NCBI GenBank assembly: GCA_965153455.1
Contig: OZ234493.1
Location: 32,726,213-32,790,212, forward strand
Reading direction: 5' to 3'
Origin: Sphagnum compactum
Taxonomy: Eukaryota > Bryophyta > Sphagnopsida > Sphagnales
DNA: 64,000 nucleotides
Part shown: positions 43,801-57,160 of the stretch, piece after piece
Numbering within the stretch: position 1 is the first letter of the stretch
Layout: every line of letters starts with the position of its first letter
Made by a program: the position numbers and the translations under genes
The notes under the pieces: generated by a model
Told to the model about the DNA's origin: nothing
Database searches by the model: none
Seen by the model: only the letters and a program-made list of their open reading frames with translations

Positions 43801-45530
43801 CTACACTTGCTGCCCAAAAAAAAAACATTTGACTTACAAGATGCAAGCAAATGGAAATTGGAATGACGAGTCCTTGAAAAGGGCCTTGAAGGCAGTGGAC
43901 ATGGGTTCTGCAGTTAGTATGGCAAGCTGCAGCTTGTCATTTTGGCATTCCAAGGACCTTTTTGAAGGACCATGTCAATGGAAAAACAAAATCTCGGAAG
44001 AGTGGATAGGATGCAATGTTATCTGCATGAGAAAAGAAACACATTGTCAATTGGGTGCTAAAGATGCAACAAATTGGTCTATCTGTGTCAATTCAAACTC
44101 AAGTTTAAAATTGCAGAAATAACACAAGAGAAAGTGACACCATTCACACATGGTGTTCCTACACAAAGCTAGTGAAAATGGTCCAAAATAAAACACCCTC
44201 ATTGACTTTGAGAGTGGCTCAAGGGCTAGAAGTAAGTAAGGTCAGAGGGTTAAATGTGGACAATGTTGCAAGTTTCTATGCAAATCTGGAAAAACTCTAT
44301 GAACTCCATCCCACAATTGGAATTGTGATGAGTCAAGAGCACAAGCTAGATGTGGTGGCCAAGGGCGAATCTTTGCAAAGAAGGGCTCACATTTCGTACA
44401 TTGTTATTCCAAAAGAGCAAAAGTGGATGTCTATGCTCACTTGTATCAATGTTGCATGAATAAACATTCCCAATTTCTACATTTTCAAAGGGAAATGGAT
44501 GTGCAGGAACTACATTAAACAATGCGAAAATGGTGTCACCATGGCCATGCAATCCAAAGCTTGGATGACCAATTATTTGCCAATTGGATTGTTCATTTTG
44601 TGAAGTTGGTGAATAATAACATGGATTACATTTCTCATTTCTCATTCTAATCAACACCTTCTAATCCTTGATGGACATAATTCCCACGTCACTTTGGAGA
44701 CTATCCAGCAAGCTAAGGATGTGGGTTTGGATTTACCCACCTTACCAGCGCACACCTCTCATGAACTCCAACCTTTGGATGTGAATGTCTTCAAGTCATT
44801 CAAAATTGCCTTCCGCAAGTTTCGAGGTATTTGGAGTCTAGCCAACAAGCACAAATTTGCACAAAAGGAGGATTTGGCACAATGGGTTTCATTGACCTTG
44901 CAAAAATCCATGACAAGAAACATCTTGAAGGACTTTAAGAAAACATGAATTTGGCCTTTTGATCTTAATGCAATGGAGGGAAAAATGGGGCCAAGCAACA
45001 TTTTTAGCCATGGACGTCTTTTATCCAGATTCAAATAGCACATCTGATGATGAAACTAACCAATAAACATTACAAGTCAATGTTTTTGAATTTCAAAAGC
45101 CAATGGAGGAGGGCATATTTGAAACACAACAAAAACAATGTCACTACTTCATGGAGGAAATGGAAAATGATGATTGAAACATGTCCAACCACACACCACA
45201 ATCAAGTGTCACTACTTATGTCCAAGATAAAGAGCAACAAGACATCCCCAAGTTTTTGACTATGTCGCAACTAGAAGGCCCAAAAAGAAAGAGGTTAGAT
45301 CATCCCATTCTTGATTATAACAAGTCAATCATCATGACAAGTGAGGAGTACCTACAAGCTTTGGAAGAAAAAATTAAAAGGAAAAAAAAACCTACCAATG
45401 AGTGTGAACAGAAAAGGCAAGAGTTGAAAGAAACTAAAGAAATATGAATGCTCAAAATAGTAGTTGAAAAGGCAGCAAAGCTCGAAAGAGCTCGATAGAA
45501 ATCTATCAAGAAAATTTATAATGAGTAATG
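43800..45530 (+). pseudogene. Pogo/Tigger-like transposase (psq HTH + DDE_1), broken
   Basis: Pieces of one protein are spread over three frames. A psq-type HTH starts with YKMQANGNWNDESLKRAL, and after a frameshift continues as CHFGIPRTFLKDHVNGKTK. The DDE domain shows NCDESRAQARCGGQGRIF, then in another frame IVIPKEQKWMSMLTCINVA, FYIFKGKWMCRNYI and MAMQSKAWMTNY. It ends with the second Asp in HLLILDGHNSHVTLE and LPAHTSHELQPLDVNVFKSF, KKEDLAQW-like QKEDLAQWVSLTLQKSM and KKT-stop-IWPF. The charged tail (TSEEYLQALEEKIKRKKK) follows to about 45450. Several frameshifts and TGA stops make it non-functional. Terminal repeats were not found. Confidence 0.8.
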
Positions 45531-48500
45531 GTCATCAAAGAACTTGAAGGCTACTAGTGATTGATAACATGATGCCATCAAATCAAGTGAACCAATCCAA
45601 CAAGAAGGTTATTTAACACCATATTCTGGAACTATCCCATCATGGTGCAAATATAACTAGGCGATTCTAATCAAGAGGAGAAAAATGAAACTACAAAGAA
45701 AAGACACATCAGGGTTGCCACCATTCATAGAGCACCCAACACTTTTTCGACCTTCAACATTTCAAGTTGGAAGACTCTAATGATGTTATTAAATAAGCTT
45801 ACTTACCAAATTGATTAGTTAATATTTTCAATAGGTTAAGTTTTTTAGCACCATAGACAATTTTGCCCCTTCCAAATGCAAATATAAGTTAGTATAAACA
45901 ACTATTAAACCCATACCTCAACAAACAAACAAAAATTGAAAAAAATGCATTGTCATGTTAATAGTACATTTTTCTTATAATGAGGAAGAGATAACTATCT
46001 AGTAGTTAATGTAGTAATTTGCAAATACATTAGAGTTGATGAAGCATTGGATCAATCCAACATTAGTGACCATTACGTAAACCATCAACATTCAATAATA
46101 CATTTACATGCAATGATGTTATAAACTCACAGTCACATTGTATGAAATGTAAGGATGTATAACTTCACAAACAAAAACTACAATGTCAAGTATAAAATTG
46201 TTTGACTTTATTTATAGTTCAACCTTACAATGACCACACTCTCATGGATTTGCATTATCTTGCTCAACCACCATCACCATTTGCCAAACATTTCTACCTA
46301 CACCAAGTTCTCCTACCAATCTTTTCAAAGTGAAACAAATGTGATCAAAAACTGAGATGCACTCATATTTTAATAATACAAATGAAATAATTGAATATTT
46401 TGATTGGGGATCACATTGACTTTGCTATTAAATTTCATTAAAAATTGTTACTTCAAGAATTGTAACCAATATGTTTACAAACAAATAGAAATTACAAAAC
46501 ATTCGCTACAACAAAAAAAATTCTTCCAATATGTGTTTAGCAATACTAGCATTATGAACATATATACCCGTTTTGTAACATTATTGATACATAGAACAAT
46601 TGTGTAGTATTCGGCATGTCTATTCAAGCCATGTTCATTCTTAAATCCTTGCAATTAATGTATCACCTTAAAAAATAGACATAGGAGTCTAGGTTTGGTT
46701 GATTTGATGCAACACACCTCCACAATTCTAGGATGATTACACTTGTCAAATCATCTACATGGTCCTATACGTCTCTTAATAGTTCTTTGTGATAGCCCCA
46801 AACACTTTTTAACAATCCTTTCACTAGAAGAATTCATGTCCTATGCAACCACTTCTTAAACAACTAGTGATCCTCAATAACTAAACAAACAACTATGAAC
46901 CATATTTGCAACTATCTAGCTTATGTGGCAATATGTGTAGTTACAATCTAATGGTTATTACAACTAATGGATTAATGGAATGAATGTTTAACATAATGTG
47001 GGCATGTATTCAATTTTATATACTCTCAAACTAAATATGTAAAGTTGTTAAAGTGATTACCAACAATAATAACTATGACATTATGATATTGCATATGATA
47101 TTAAAAGAATTTGGTATTTTATGTAACTACCTACTTTTAAAATTATAATATTATTTAAGATCTATGATGTGGAAAATTAATGTCTATCACTTTACATTTA
47201 ACATGTGCAAATTTGCCACATGGTGCAAATATGTAATCAAATTAACATAATTGTAATCATAAGTTAATTGTATATTGTGAATTATATCGAAAATATAAAT
47301 AATAATTTTACATCATACATCATAAAATATAATTTAACATGTACATTCATAAAATTTTTCATAAGTCATTTTGTAATGGCAATAGTCATGTATGCATTAC
47401 ATGAAAACACATGTGTATATGAAGTTCAAATGGAATCATTTTTTAGGGATCTATAAAAACAATTAATTTTAGTTTTTTTATTTCTACAAATGGCATGCAT
47501 ACATGTATAAAGGTTTAATTAATGATAATTTTAAAAAATCTAAATTAAATGTGATATTGATTTGTTTGTTTATAGTTTAAAATTTAAAGTGAAATTTTTG
47601 AAATGAATATTTAAATTGATATAATATATTTACATCTGAAATTTTTGAAAATTAAATTTTTTATAGAAGTATGGAATTAAAAATATGGATTAAATTAAAT
47701 TTAAAATATTAATTAAATTTATACTTTATGGCCCAAAATTATTAAATCAGTTTGACTTAATTATTTAAAAATACATATATATAATTAAAATGAATTAAAA
47801 ATTAAAAATTAAATTTATTTTATAACTAAAAATATGGTAAATTATTAGTTAAATTTAAATATTTTTTTTTAAATGACAGTATTTTATTGTCATGATTCAT
47901 CATTTTTTTGATGAAAAAGCTTAATTATAAAAGAATTTTTTGTTAAAAATAGCTTGGGTGATATATTTCAATTTACATTAAAATTTTATTTCAACAAAAA
48001 AATAATTAACCCGTTTAAAAATATGTTCTTGTAATGCATTTTTTAACTTGAATGTCAATGGATACAATTTTAAATCCATTTCATGTTTATAAATAGTGAT
48101 GGAATGCAATTATGCACCATCTAACATAATTTGGACAATGATAATGTGTGTGCAAAGTTTGCACATTTGCACTATAAGTTGCAATTTAATTGGTTAGTGT
48201 TACTAAAATCAGCTGACATACAAATATTTTGGAACCCATAACTAAACAATTAGTTGCAAAAGACATCAACAATTTCATTTGTTAATGGATGAATGAAAAA
48301 TCATACAACATTAGGTTTGTCAATGGATGAATAAAAAATCACACAAGCATTAGGTTCATCAATGGAAAAACTTGTTTAGTAGTTATTCTAGTAATCATTT
48401 AGTTGCCATTTACAAATTGGGCACATTGTAGTTACAGTTACACACAAGTACTACCTTGTGTCAATGTGAATTGTCACATAGTTATGAGTTAATAGCCAAT

Positions 48501-49190
48501 AATATTTTCCACCACACTTGTAGTTGCAAGAGAATTGCAACAAATATCAACAAAGTTCATTATTGATAGATGAATGGACAAAAAACAATGTTAGCATGAC
48601 ATTATGATGATAGTTTCAATTTAGTTTCCTTAGAATTGCACAATAATTATTCATGCATAATTGCAACTAAATTGCATAATTTGCATACATATATGGTTCC
48701 ATATGATGAATTGCATGTGTTGCAACTCATGTAACTCATTTGATAACACTCATGTCGTAGAAATACATTGAATTGCAATGAAATTGCAAGTGGTCATTAA
48801 TTTAAAAACCCAATTGCAAGGCTAGTTGCATGACCAATTTCAAATCATCCTATTTCTCATACTATGAAGGAATGAATCATGAATGAGAACCCCACTCAAA
48901 GGCCATCATGTTTCATTATGAATGACATCCATCGACAACATCATGCAACATAATACAATTCTCAACTTCAATCCTTAGTTTTTTTGGGGTTCATTTTAAT
49001 TGTCATCTTTTCATTTTATTTTTTTCTCTTTGATTTTTTTAAATTTTCTTTTATACCAATATTTTTTGTTTTATCTTATAGCCATGTGTGGGAGGACACA
49101 AATGTGTCAATGTTTTTGTGTGTTTGGGATGTTTTAAAGAATTGGAAAAAGATGATCATGTCCAAGGTGCCAAAGGTTAGGGATAAAAAG
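45530..49190. other. AT-rich intergenic region
   Basis: No gene recognised. 47.3-48.0 kb is extremely AT-rich. At about 48.29-48.36 kb a GTTTGTCAATGGATGAATRAAAAATCA-type segment repeats. Short frames only. Confidence 0.55.
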
Positions 49191-49194
49191 GAAG

Positions 49195-49315
49195 TACCAT
49201 AGTACCTTTACCTATCGAAATTTTCAGAATTAAAAAATCAAGTGCCGAAGTTAAGATTTTAAATTTAATTAATTATTCAGCATTCTATTGCCAAAATGGT
49301 AAAGGTACTACGGTA
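49195..49315. mobile_element. 121-bp MITE with 18-bp terminal inverted repeats
   Basis: The left end TACCATAGTACCTTTACC and the right end GGTAAAGGTACTACGGTA are inverted repeats differing at a single base. The interior is AT-rich and non-coding. No obvious target duplication. Confidence 0.6.
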
Positions 49316-49319
49316 ATGT

Positions 49320-51040
49320 TCTAAGCTTTGCAACACACCATGTAGAAGTCTATTGAATATGAAGAAATTGTGGATGAATTTGTCCAACACACAAGGGAAA
49401 AACTAATGATGACCAAAGTGGAGGATTTTGGAGGGGAAACATTCCACAATTACTTTTGGACCTATTATGATAAGTTTGGTAAGAACAACTAATCACCATT
49501 GTTTAAAAAATTCAAACATAAGTTTTACACATTTACAAAATATTAGACATGGATATTGCATCAAATAACATACAAAGATCATTGGCATTGACCTTGTGCA
49601 TAAAATTGTGTTCATATATTGCTTGTAATGTGTTCCCTAGTTTGAACATATATATATTGCATGATCTTAACATTATACTTGTCGTACCTTATGGTTACAA
49701 CACTTGTGGAATGATTGTTGTGAACCTCAAAACTTAACATAGGCATTACATTGCTGGTTAGATGGTTTTTTTAAACCCCACTTCAATGCCACATACATTC
49801 ATGTTTGCATACCCAAGTCATTGGTATTATTATAATCATCCATATGACTAGTACAACTATAAGAATTTACATGTGTTATGTGATGCATAATATATGTTCA
49901 AGAACATAAGTATTGCCATTTTGAGGTCTTATCTTGTTGGTTATCTTGTTTATATGCTTGATAAATGCACATTTTCAATAAACCTTAAGCATTATTAAGG
50001 ATGATCAAAGTACATCTGCAATATGTACTATGTTATCCATGTTAAACCATTTTTATATATGTCAATGTGAACATAGGTATTGCAAATGACATATTCATAA
50101 ATAATGTATCATTTCCATTATTACCTATGGTTTGGGTATTGTTTGAATTATAATATTTGTATCAATTGATATTGCGAGCATGATTGTACTTTGACATAAC
50201 AATACCTAAATTCAATGCTTTGAATGTAGTTTTTCAATTGATAAAATACGTTAAAAAAATAGTAACCTTATTGATTACAAATTCACAAATCACAATACCT
50301 ATGTTGTGACTTTCAAACATTAAATGAAATCTTGTAATATGCAACCATCCTTTTTACAACGACATGCAACTAAGTGTTGGTTGCGACTATATTTGATTTT
50401 TTTTGCAACTGATTATTAATGTTCATACTTTATATGGTGAAATGTGACTATATTGGGACTACCATGTGACTATTGAAATATCCATCTTTTCATTTGGATG
50501 ATTGTTGGGATTGTTTTCATCCAAAAATAGGTTCATATGTCCATTAGTTATATTTGGGATCAAAATTAGTCGCAACCATATGCCATATACATAGTTCTTT
50601 CATGTACACTAAGGTGTATTATAACTAAATTTGGGATACAATTATGTGAAGTATTAGGGTTGCATTAAAGGTATATTTAAAAAGTTTATTAGGAGTATAT
50701 TATACGTTCATTATGGATAGATTAATCATATATTGTGCATATTAAGGGTTTTATGAATGTGGTTTTTGTGGTGAATTTTTGCCATTTGGCGACATTGTTT
50801 ATTTAAAATTAAACCTTTGTTTTGGTTTTGATATTCTCAACAACCTTCTCACCTTTCTTTGTCCTTGACACAACAAATTTATTGTGACACCCTTGTTCCA
50901 TAACAAAACAAATACAATGATCACAATGTGAAATGCAATGGAAGATGCAATTCATGCCCATTACACCCAATTCTTTTGAAATTGCAATTGGAATTTCAAA
51001 CAAGTTACATGAACTTGAAATCAATTCATATTTCAATTTT
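49320..51040. other. AT-rich intergenic region
   Basis: No gene recognised. It contains several GGTATTGCA-type motifs (about 50.09 and 50.15 kb) like those at the left edge of the window. Confidence 0.5.
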
Positions 51041-51044
51041 GAGA

Positions 51045-52535
51045 ATTGTTATTTATATATATATATATATATATATACTTTAATTTTGAATGTTTTTATT
51101 TGAATATGAAATTTCATATTTCAATTCGGAAAATTATTATTTCAATCTAAAAATTTGATTTTCAATTATGTAAATTATTATATGAATTTGAATTTTTATT
51201 CTAAAAACTGTTATTTAAATTCTGAAAATTATTATTTGAATAAATAAATATATATATGTATATATATTTCAATCCGCAAATGGTTATTTTCATTCTGAGA
51301 ATTAATATTTTAATTTTAAAAATGCTATTTGGATCTGAAAATTCATTTTTCTATTCTAAAATTTGATATTCAATTCTAAAAATTCAAATTTCAGTTATGA
51401 AATTTTTTATTGGAATTCAACAATTGTTCAATGAATCTGAAATTGAAACTTGTATTCTAGAAATTTTATTGTTTAAATTAAAAATTTGATATTTGAATTC
51501 TGAAAATTATGATTCAAATCTGAAAATTACCCCATATTTTGATTTTTAAAAATTCAAATAACAATTTCCAAAATGGAAATATTAAGTTTCAATTTCAAAT
51601 AAAACATTTTGAATTCAAATAATTTTTTAAGGATTCAAATACAAATTTTAGAACTCAAATAACTAGTTTTGAATTCAACTGAAAATTCTCAGAATTGATA
51701 TATCAATTTTTAGATTCAAATAATGATTTTCAAAATTCAAAAAACAAAATTTAGATTCAAATAATAATTTTCAATATTCAATTACAGTTTTTTAAATTCA
51801 AGTAATAATTTTATGAATTTAAATATGAATTTTCAAAATCCAATAACATTTTTTGGAATTGAAATATCACTTTTCAGTTGCAACTAGCAATTTTTAGAAT
51901 TAAAATATCAAATTTCATATTCAAATAAATTTTATTGGGATTTAAATATCAATTTTCAGACTCAAATAAATATTTTCTGAAATAAAATATCAAATTTGAG
52001 ATTCAAATATTGTTTTTTAGAATTCAAATGTCATTTTTCAAATTTTAAATATCAATTTTGAGATTGAAATATTAATTTTTGAATACCAAAATAAAAAGCA
52101 GATTTCCAATATGAATTTTTGAATCCAAATCATTATCTTTACATTTGAAATATCAATTTTGAGATTCAATTTTTTTTTAAAGAATTAAAATATCAATTTT
52201 CATAACGAAATGACAATTTTTGGATTGAATTATCACTTTATGGTGGAAATAATAATTTTCGAAATTCAAATATCAAATCTTATATTCAAATAACAACTTT
52301 TAGGATTGAAATATTAATTTTCAAAAATCAAATATCAAGTTGATATTCAAATAACACTTTTCAGAGTTGAAATATCTATTTTCAGAATTTAAATTTGTCA
52401 AATTTCATATTCAATTACAATTTTCAGAATTGATATATTAATTTTCAGAACTTAAATGTCAAGTCCATCTTCAAACAATTTTTTTTAGATTTTAAATATC
52501 ACTTATATATATATATATATATATATTGTATAATG
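51045..52535. repeat. Symmetric AT array of ~20-bp units that switches strand in the middle
   Basis: From about 51080 to 51535 the + strand is built from degenerate TTTGAATTCTGAAAATTATT units. From about 51540 to 52500 the same unit appears reversed, as AATAATTTTCAGAATTCAAA. The whole is bracketed by (AT)n runs at 51053-51076 and 52504-52527. A third (AT)n lies at about 51249-51268. No coding potential. Period is roughly 20-25 bp with heavy decay, about 65 units in all by eye. Confidence 0.7.
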
Positions 52536-53700
52536 TATATTAAAATAACAATTGATACTTCAAATAATTGTTATGTGGAAAGGTTATGTGAGGTGGGAGG
52601 ATTAGCATATATAATTTACAACATGAAAAAAAAGAATAGAAGATATGGGATAAAAAATTTAGTCGTAAATTAATATGCGACTAATTGCAATTAAGATTTT
52701 ATCCCATATTTTTTGTCCTCCATTTCAGTCTTGTAAATTATATAAGGAAATGCATTTGGAAGATTGAAAATACACATTTGTTCGGATGAGCCTATCATAA
52801 AAGGATAAACCTAAAATAAAATAAGAAAATCTATCTAATTACCTACTTCCCTACTTCCCTACCAATTTAATATATATTTGTAAAATTTTAAGTAATATGC
52901 CATGTGGCAAATTGTTATTATGCCATGTGTCACAATCTATAACCATCCAAAATGGATGATGCAGATTTAATTTTTTTATCAATTTTTTTTCAAAATTCAA
53001 TTGTCATGCCACATGGCAAAAATCAATTGAGCCACATGGATCAATTCAAAATCATTAAACATGGACGATTGAGATTATACATTTCATAGGAAAATGATTT
53101 ATTTATTATTTAATTTCAATTTTCAAAATGCACTAATTATGCCACATGGCAATAAAGGGTTGGTGACCATTTTAGTTGCAATTTTTAGCAAATAATCACA
53201 AGTTGCCATTATATAATCAATGAATGAAGACGTATTTGTTGACCATATGTTTCATCCATGGACTGTGATGACAGAAGGAATGATGTCATCATTTGTGATT
53301 ATATGTTGGATGCAATTTCACTTATGCAACTAAATTTTTTTAAATTATATAGATGGGGTACAATTAATTTATAGTTGCAAAGTTTAGTTGAGAATTTATA
53401 CTTTTCTTCTTGTGTCATCATTCTTGCCGGAGGAGGAGTTGTTTTGCACATCGTTGTAATATCTATGTTGGGAGTATTCAACCATGCAATACATGGGTTC
53501 AATGTGTGAACATACTTTTTGAACTAAGAAAATATCTAAACATTGGGTACAAGTTAAGTATTATGAAAATTTCACATGTAATCCTACCACTTAGCAATAT
53601 CAAAGACATGTGCAATTCATTTACATACCTTTAATGTGAGGATGAACATTCATTGCAACATTTATGCTTTGAAACATGAAAAAAACAATTAGTTAGTAAA
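52536..53700. other. Intergenic region with dispersed GCCACATGGCA motifs
   Basis: GCCATGTGGCA or GCCACATGGCA occurs near 52.90, 53.01 and 53.14 kb, each next to AAATTGTTATTATGCC or similar, suggesting a decayed repeat. No gene recognised. Confidence 0.45.
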
Positions 53701-54680
53701 ATAGTAATATCATTGTTGAGTATGAAAAAGATGAAAATGCATCACATTGAATCCAACTATTTTTTTATTGTGAACTTTTGTTTTACTTTGCATTCTCTTA
53801 GCAACTTCCTTTCATCACCTTCCTCTCCCTATTGCAATGTCCTTTATTTTTTCCTTGGCCTTCTCTTTGGCATGTTCCTTACCTTTTTCTTTGACCACCT
53901 CTTTGGCCTTTTCCTTGGCCTTGTCCACCTTTTAAAATGAAGTTATTGGTGTGGATTGTGAAAAACATAACTTGGTTTCCCTCTCTTGCTAGGCGATACA
54001 ACAATTCCTCCATTATAATTTCTTTTTCACCATCATCATTACCTTCACCATTTTCACCTTCTTCACCCTCTTTGCTCTCATTCTCAAAAATTACATTTAT
54101 TCACATCTCCCTATAATGTCTTGTGGCTTCCAATGCACCAAAGTAATGCCTCCCTGCATTCATATTTCGTTCCTTCTTCTTTATTCCAACAAATGCATCA
54201 ATGCAATTCTTTCTTCATTCCTCTTTCACACCCCACCTCATAGTCCTACAATGAACATGTGTTAAAATTAAAATTGAAAAACACTGAACTTAAAGGTCAA
54301 AGTAAAAGTGTTCACAAAAAAATTATCATTTGATTGATGTGATACTTCTCTAATTTCAAGATTGTCTTCCTCTCCTTAGCAAACCTAGGGTGCTTAAATT
54401 CATATGCCCAAGCCTCTTTCATGTATGGTTGAAAGTGTTTGGAGGCATGGACAATGTTATTGACCTTATCATTGTCCTCTAACTTGAGAATGTTTTTCCA
54501 TGAGACCTCCCCCCACTCCATGCATATATGTCTAAGAATTCCTCTAAATCATCCTCCAATACTAATGCCAAATGAGGTGGTCTCACATTAGGGTTCTTCT
54601 TACTCCATTCCAACAAGAAAAGCCCATTCCTTGTTGTTTTCTTCTTGCAGTCAATTTCCATTCTTTCCACTCTTTTTTTT
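53700..54680 (-). pseudogene. Unrecognised decayed ORF, transposon-like
   Basis: Minus-strand frames at 54670-54479 (NGLFLLEWSKKNPNVRPPHL, then EDDLEEFLDIYAWSGG) and 54521-54312 (EVSWKNILKLEDNDKVNNIV, then HASKHFQPYMKEAWAYEFKH) read as one protein across a frameshift. A further stretch down to about 53700 is acidic and then Lys/Gly/Gln-rich (KGGQGQGKGQRGGQRKR) with stops. I do not recognise the family. The setting and decay suggest a transposon-encoded accessory protein. The + strand Phe/Leu-rich frame opposite is a shadow of the basic repeat. Confidence 0.4.
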
Positions 54681-54689
54681 GCTTGAAAA

Positions 54690-56342
54690 TGAACATGGCC
54701 TTGAACATGTTAATTCATCTTGGAATGTTCTTATTTATAGGGACCGATTGGGTTGGTGGATGGTTTGCCCCTTTCTCCTAAGATGCCACATGTGGTGAAG
54801 ATCTTTCATATGGTGTTACAAAACAATTTTTTTTCTCCATCGAACCATGTTACACAAAGAACACACGATCCACACCCACTCCTTCCCAACTTCTTCCCTT
54901 TCTTCCAATGATGCCCTCTTTAGCTATTGGGTAGTAGATATCTATAAAAATTAAATATCAAGCCAATTAGACCCAACGTAGGTATTGCAAGAAACATGGA
55001 AACAAACTACCAAACAATTGTACCAATGACATTAGGAATGCATTTACAACCCCAATATGTGACAAATATATAATCTCCAAACATGGGTATTGCATTTTGG
55101 GTCTTATTACATAAACGTTAAACACAGGTAGTATAGGATTGGGTCAACATATTTACAAAATCTAAATGAAGGGAACATAAGTATTGCACCAAAATTATTA
55201 AAACATTAATATTGTATTTACAAACCATAACCGTAGCCTTGATATTGTCATAGATGTTTGTTTCCACTATGCATGATATAAAATCTTTTGAATATGGTAG
55301 TCATTGGTTTCACATACAAAAGACAAAGTCAAACATGGGCATTTACTGTAAAAATAAAAATAAAATCATCAAATCAATGGTGAAGTTTAGTATGGGTTGA
55401 AATTGAAGTTCATGCTCACAATAAAACCCTTTACAACAACACTTATAGATTTTGCAATGACCATAATCTCTACAAGTTTAAGAGCCAAAGGCTGTGTTTG
55501 TTATGCCTCGTTTACCTTTCCATAACTTCATTATGATTGACAAAAAAAATGTTATATCACGGTGTCATCCATTGGATTTATAATACCCATGCTAGAACCC
55601 AAAATAACATATTATGTCTCATTCCCAAAATAAATTGTAATGAAAAAAAATGTCATGTTAATAAAACAACGAGGTGAATTTCACCAAAAAAATAAAAAGA
55701 AACAAACATAGAGATATAACAAAATATTGCACTTTCACCTTAGACAAAATCTGATACAATATTACATTTTCAAATAAAAAATACCGAAAAAAATTAGTTA
55801 TGTTTTAGGTGGTGGTCATAGTCATGTTTATTGATAGAACAAAGGAATGAATATGATGTTCTATACAAACACATGGTAAGTTTATGTCTTTGCTTGATCA
55901 ACCTTTACATACACCATTGAACCAAACTTGCAAAAATACAAATTAATGATGATGCACAAACAACAAAGTTGGACCTTCACTATTCCTTACCATAAAAAAA
56001 TTCATTCAACAAAACCTTGGATTAGCCTTAATGAAAAATCAATTAAGTTCAATTGATCCACCTTTTTTGTTGCAAGTTTTGAGGAAGGCAATGAAGATGT
56101 AAAGCTCTTCACATTCCCCCCTTTGAACAAAATATAAAACTAACACAAAAAGGAAACGACCCATTTCTCTACTGTAAGTAACAATGAAAGTGATGAAAAT
56201 GGGGGGTGAACTTCCCTTTAATTAACATGTTAAAAGAAAAAAAGGAAATCAAAGAAAGAAAACAAAAACATTGCAACAAAAAAAACAAGTAGATGGGGCA
56301 AATATATATTTATTACAACTTGTGAAAAACTTGCTTCGGAGA
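54690..56342. other. AT-rich intergenic region
   Basis: No gene seen. ATGGGTATTGCA-type motifs recur at about 54.98, 55.09 and 55.18 kb. Confidence 0.55.
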
Positions 56343-56347
56343 TGGTA
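56343..56347 (+). other. Target-site duplication TGGTA, left of solo LTR 2
   Basis: TGGTA directly precedes the LTR end TGACGCGCTCC (+ strand view) and matches TGGTA at 57156-57160. Confidence 0.85.
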
Positions 56348-57155
56348 TGACGCGCTCCTAAGTCCCTTGTTGAACCCACTTGAGCGTCCAACTATATGGA
56401 GTTGCAGAAAGTTGGGACTTGGGGGCCGCTCCCGACTTCCAACACTAAAGAAGGGTAGAGAAGTCCCGGGATTAGACTAGGAAGAGGACAAATGTTTCAC
56501 CTATTCAAATCTGCATCAAAACCAACCCCAAGTTGGTTAGAACTCATTCTGCACCCTTTTGGTGTTGGGACAAGCCACGGGCTAACTCGGACTCACTTGA
56601 CTCACCACGGCCCGAATTCGGGGGAAGCCACCACCTTCCCCCATATAGTATACTCTGCTGCTCTCCGCTGAGGCTACATCCGAATGGCACTTTTTCCCGG
56701 GACTCCCAAGTTGGAGTCCCGAAACTATCCCGGGTTGGAGTCCCGGGACTTCGGGAGCTCGTATTTCCCGGCTCCAACCTCCGATCGGAGTGAGGTCTAA
56801 ACCAAAGTTGTAGCCCTCTTCGAGAGCTTTCCAACACCATGTCGCACTCCTTCAGGCGACGTCGGGAAAGGGTCGATTCCCGACAATTAGTGGTCGGGAG
56901 TCAAACTACCAGTTTGACTCCCGGCCCTTCTTTTGCCCATAACTTCGGCTGCAGATGTCCAAATCGCCAATGCGAGGGCATTTTAGACATCTACACTTCA
57001 AGACCTTTCCATTGATATAAAGAACACCTCAAGGAGAGGTGTTTTGACCCCCTGTAATCGCTTCTGAGTTTTCGGGAGTCCCGGAGGACTCCAACTTCCC
57101 ACTTTTGGGAGTGTGGGCTTCACCCTCACACTTAGCCTAAAGTGGGGTTGCAACA
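56348..57155 (-). mobile_element. Solo LTR 2, same family as solo LTR 1
   Basis: Read on the minus strand it begins TGTTGCAACCCC and ends GGAGCGCGTCA, 808 bp, flanked by the exact 5-bp duplication TGGTA. Blocks colinear with solo LTR 1 include CTTTATATCAATGGAAAGG, GGGAGTCAAAC..GGTCGGGAGTC, GAGAGCTTTCCAACAC-type sequence, ATGTAGCCTC, GAGTATACTATA and CTTGTCCCAACACCAAAA. It is about 280 bp shorter than LTR 1. No internal region adjoins it. Confidence 0.85.
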
Positions 57156-57160
57156 TGGTA
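57156..57160 (+). other. Target-site duplication TGGTA, right of solo LTR 2
   Basis: Matches 56343-56347 exactly. Confidence 0.85.

Noticed and set aside
53713-53940. Phe/Leu-rich + strand frame
   Set aside because: Antisense of the Lys/Gly/Gln-rich tail of the decayed minus-strand ORF.
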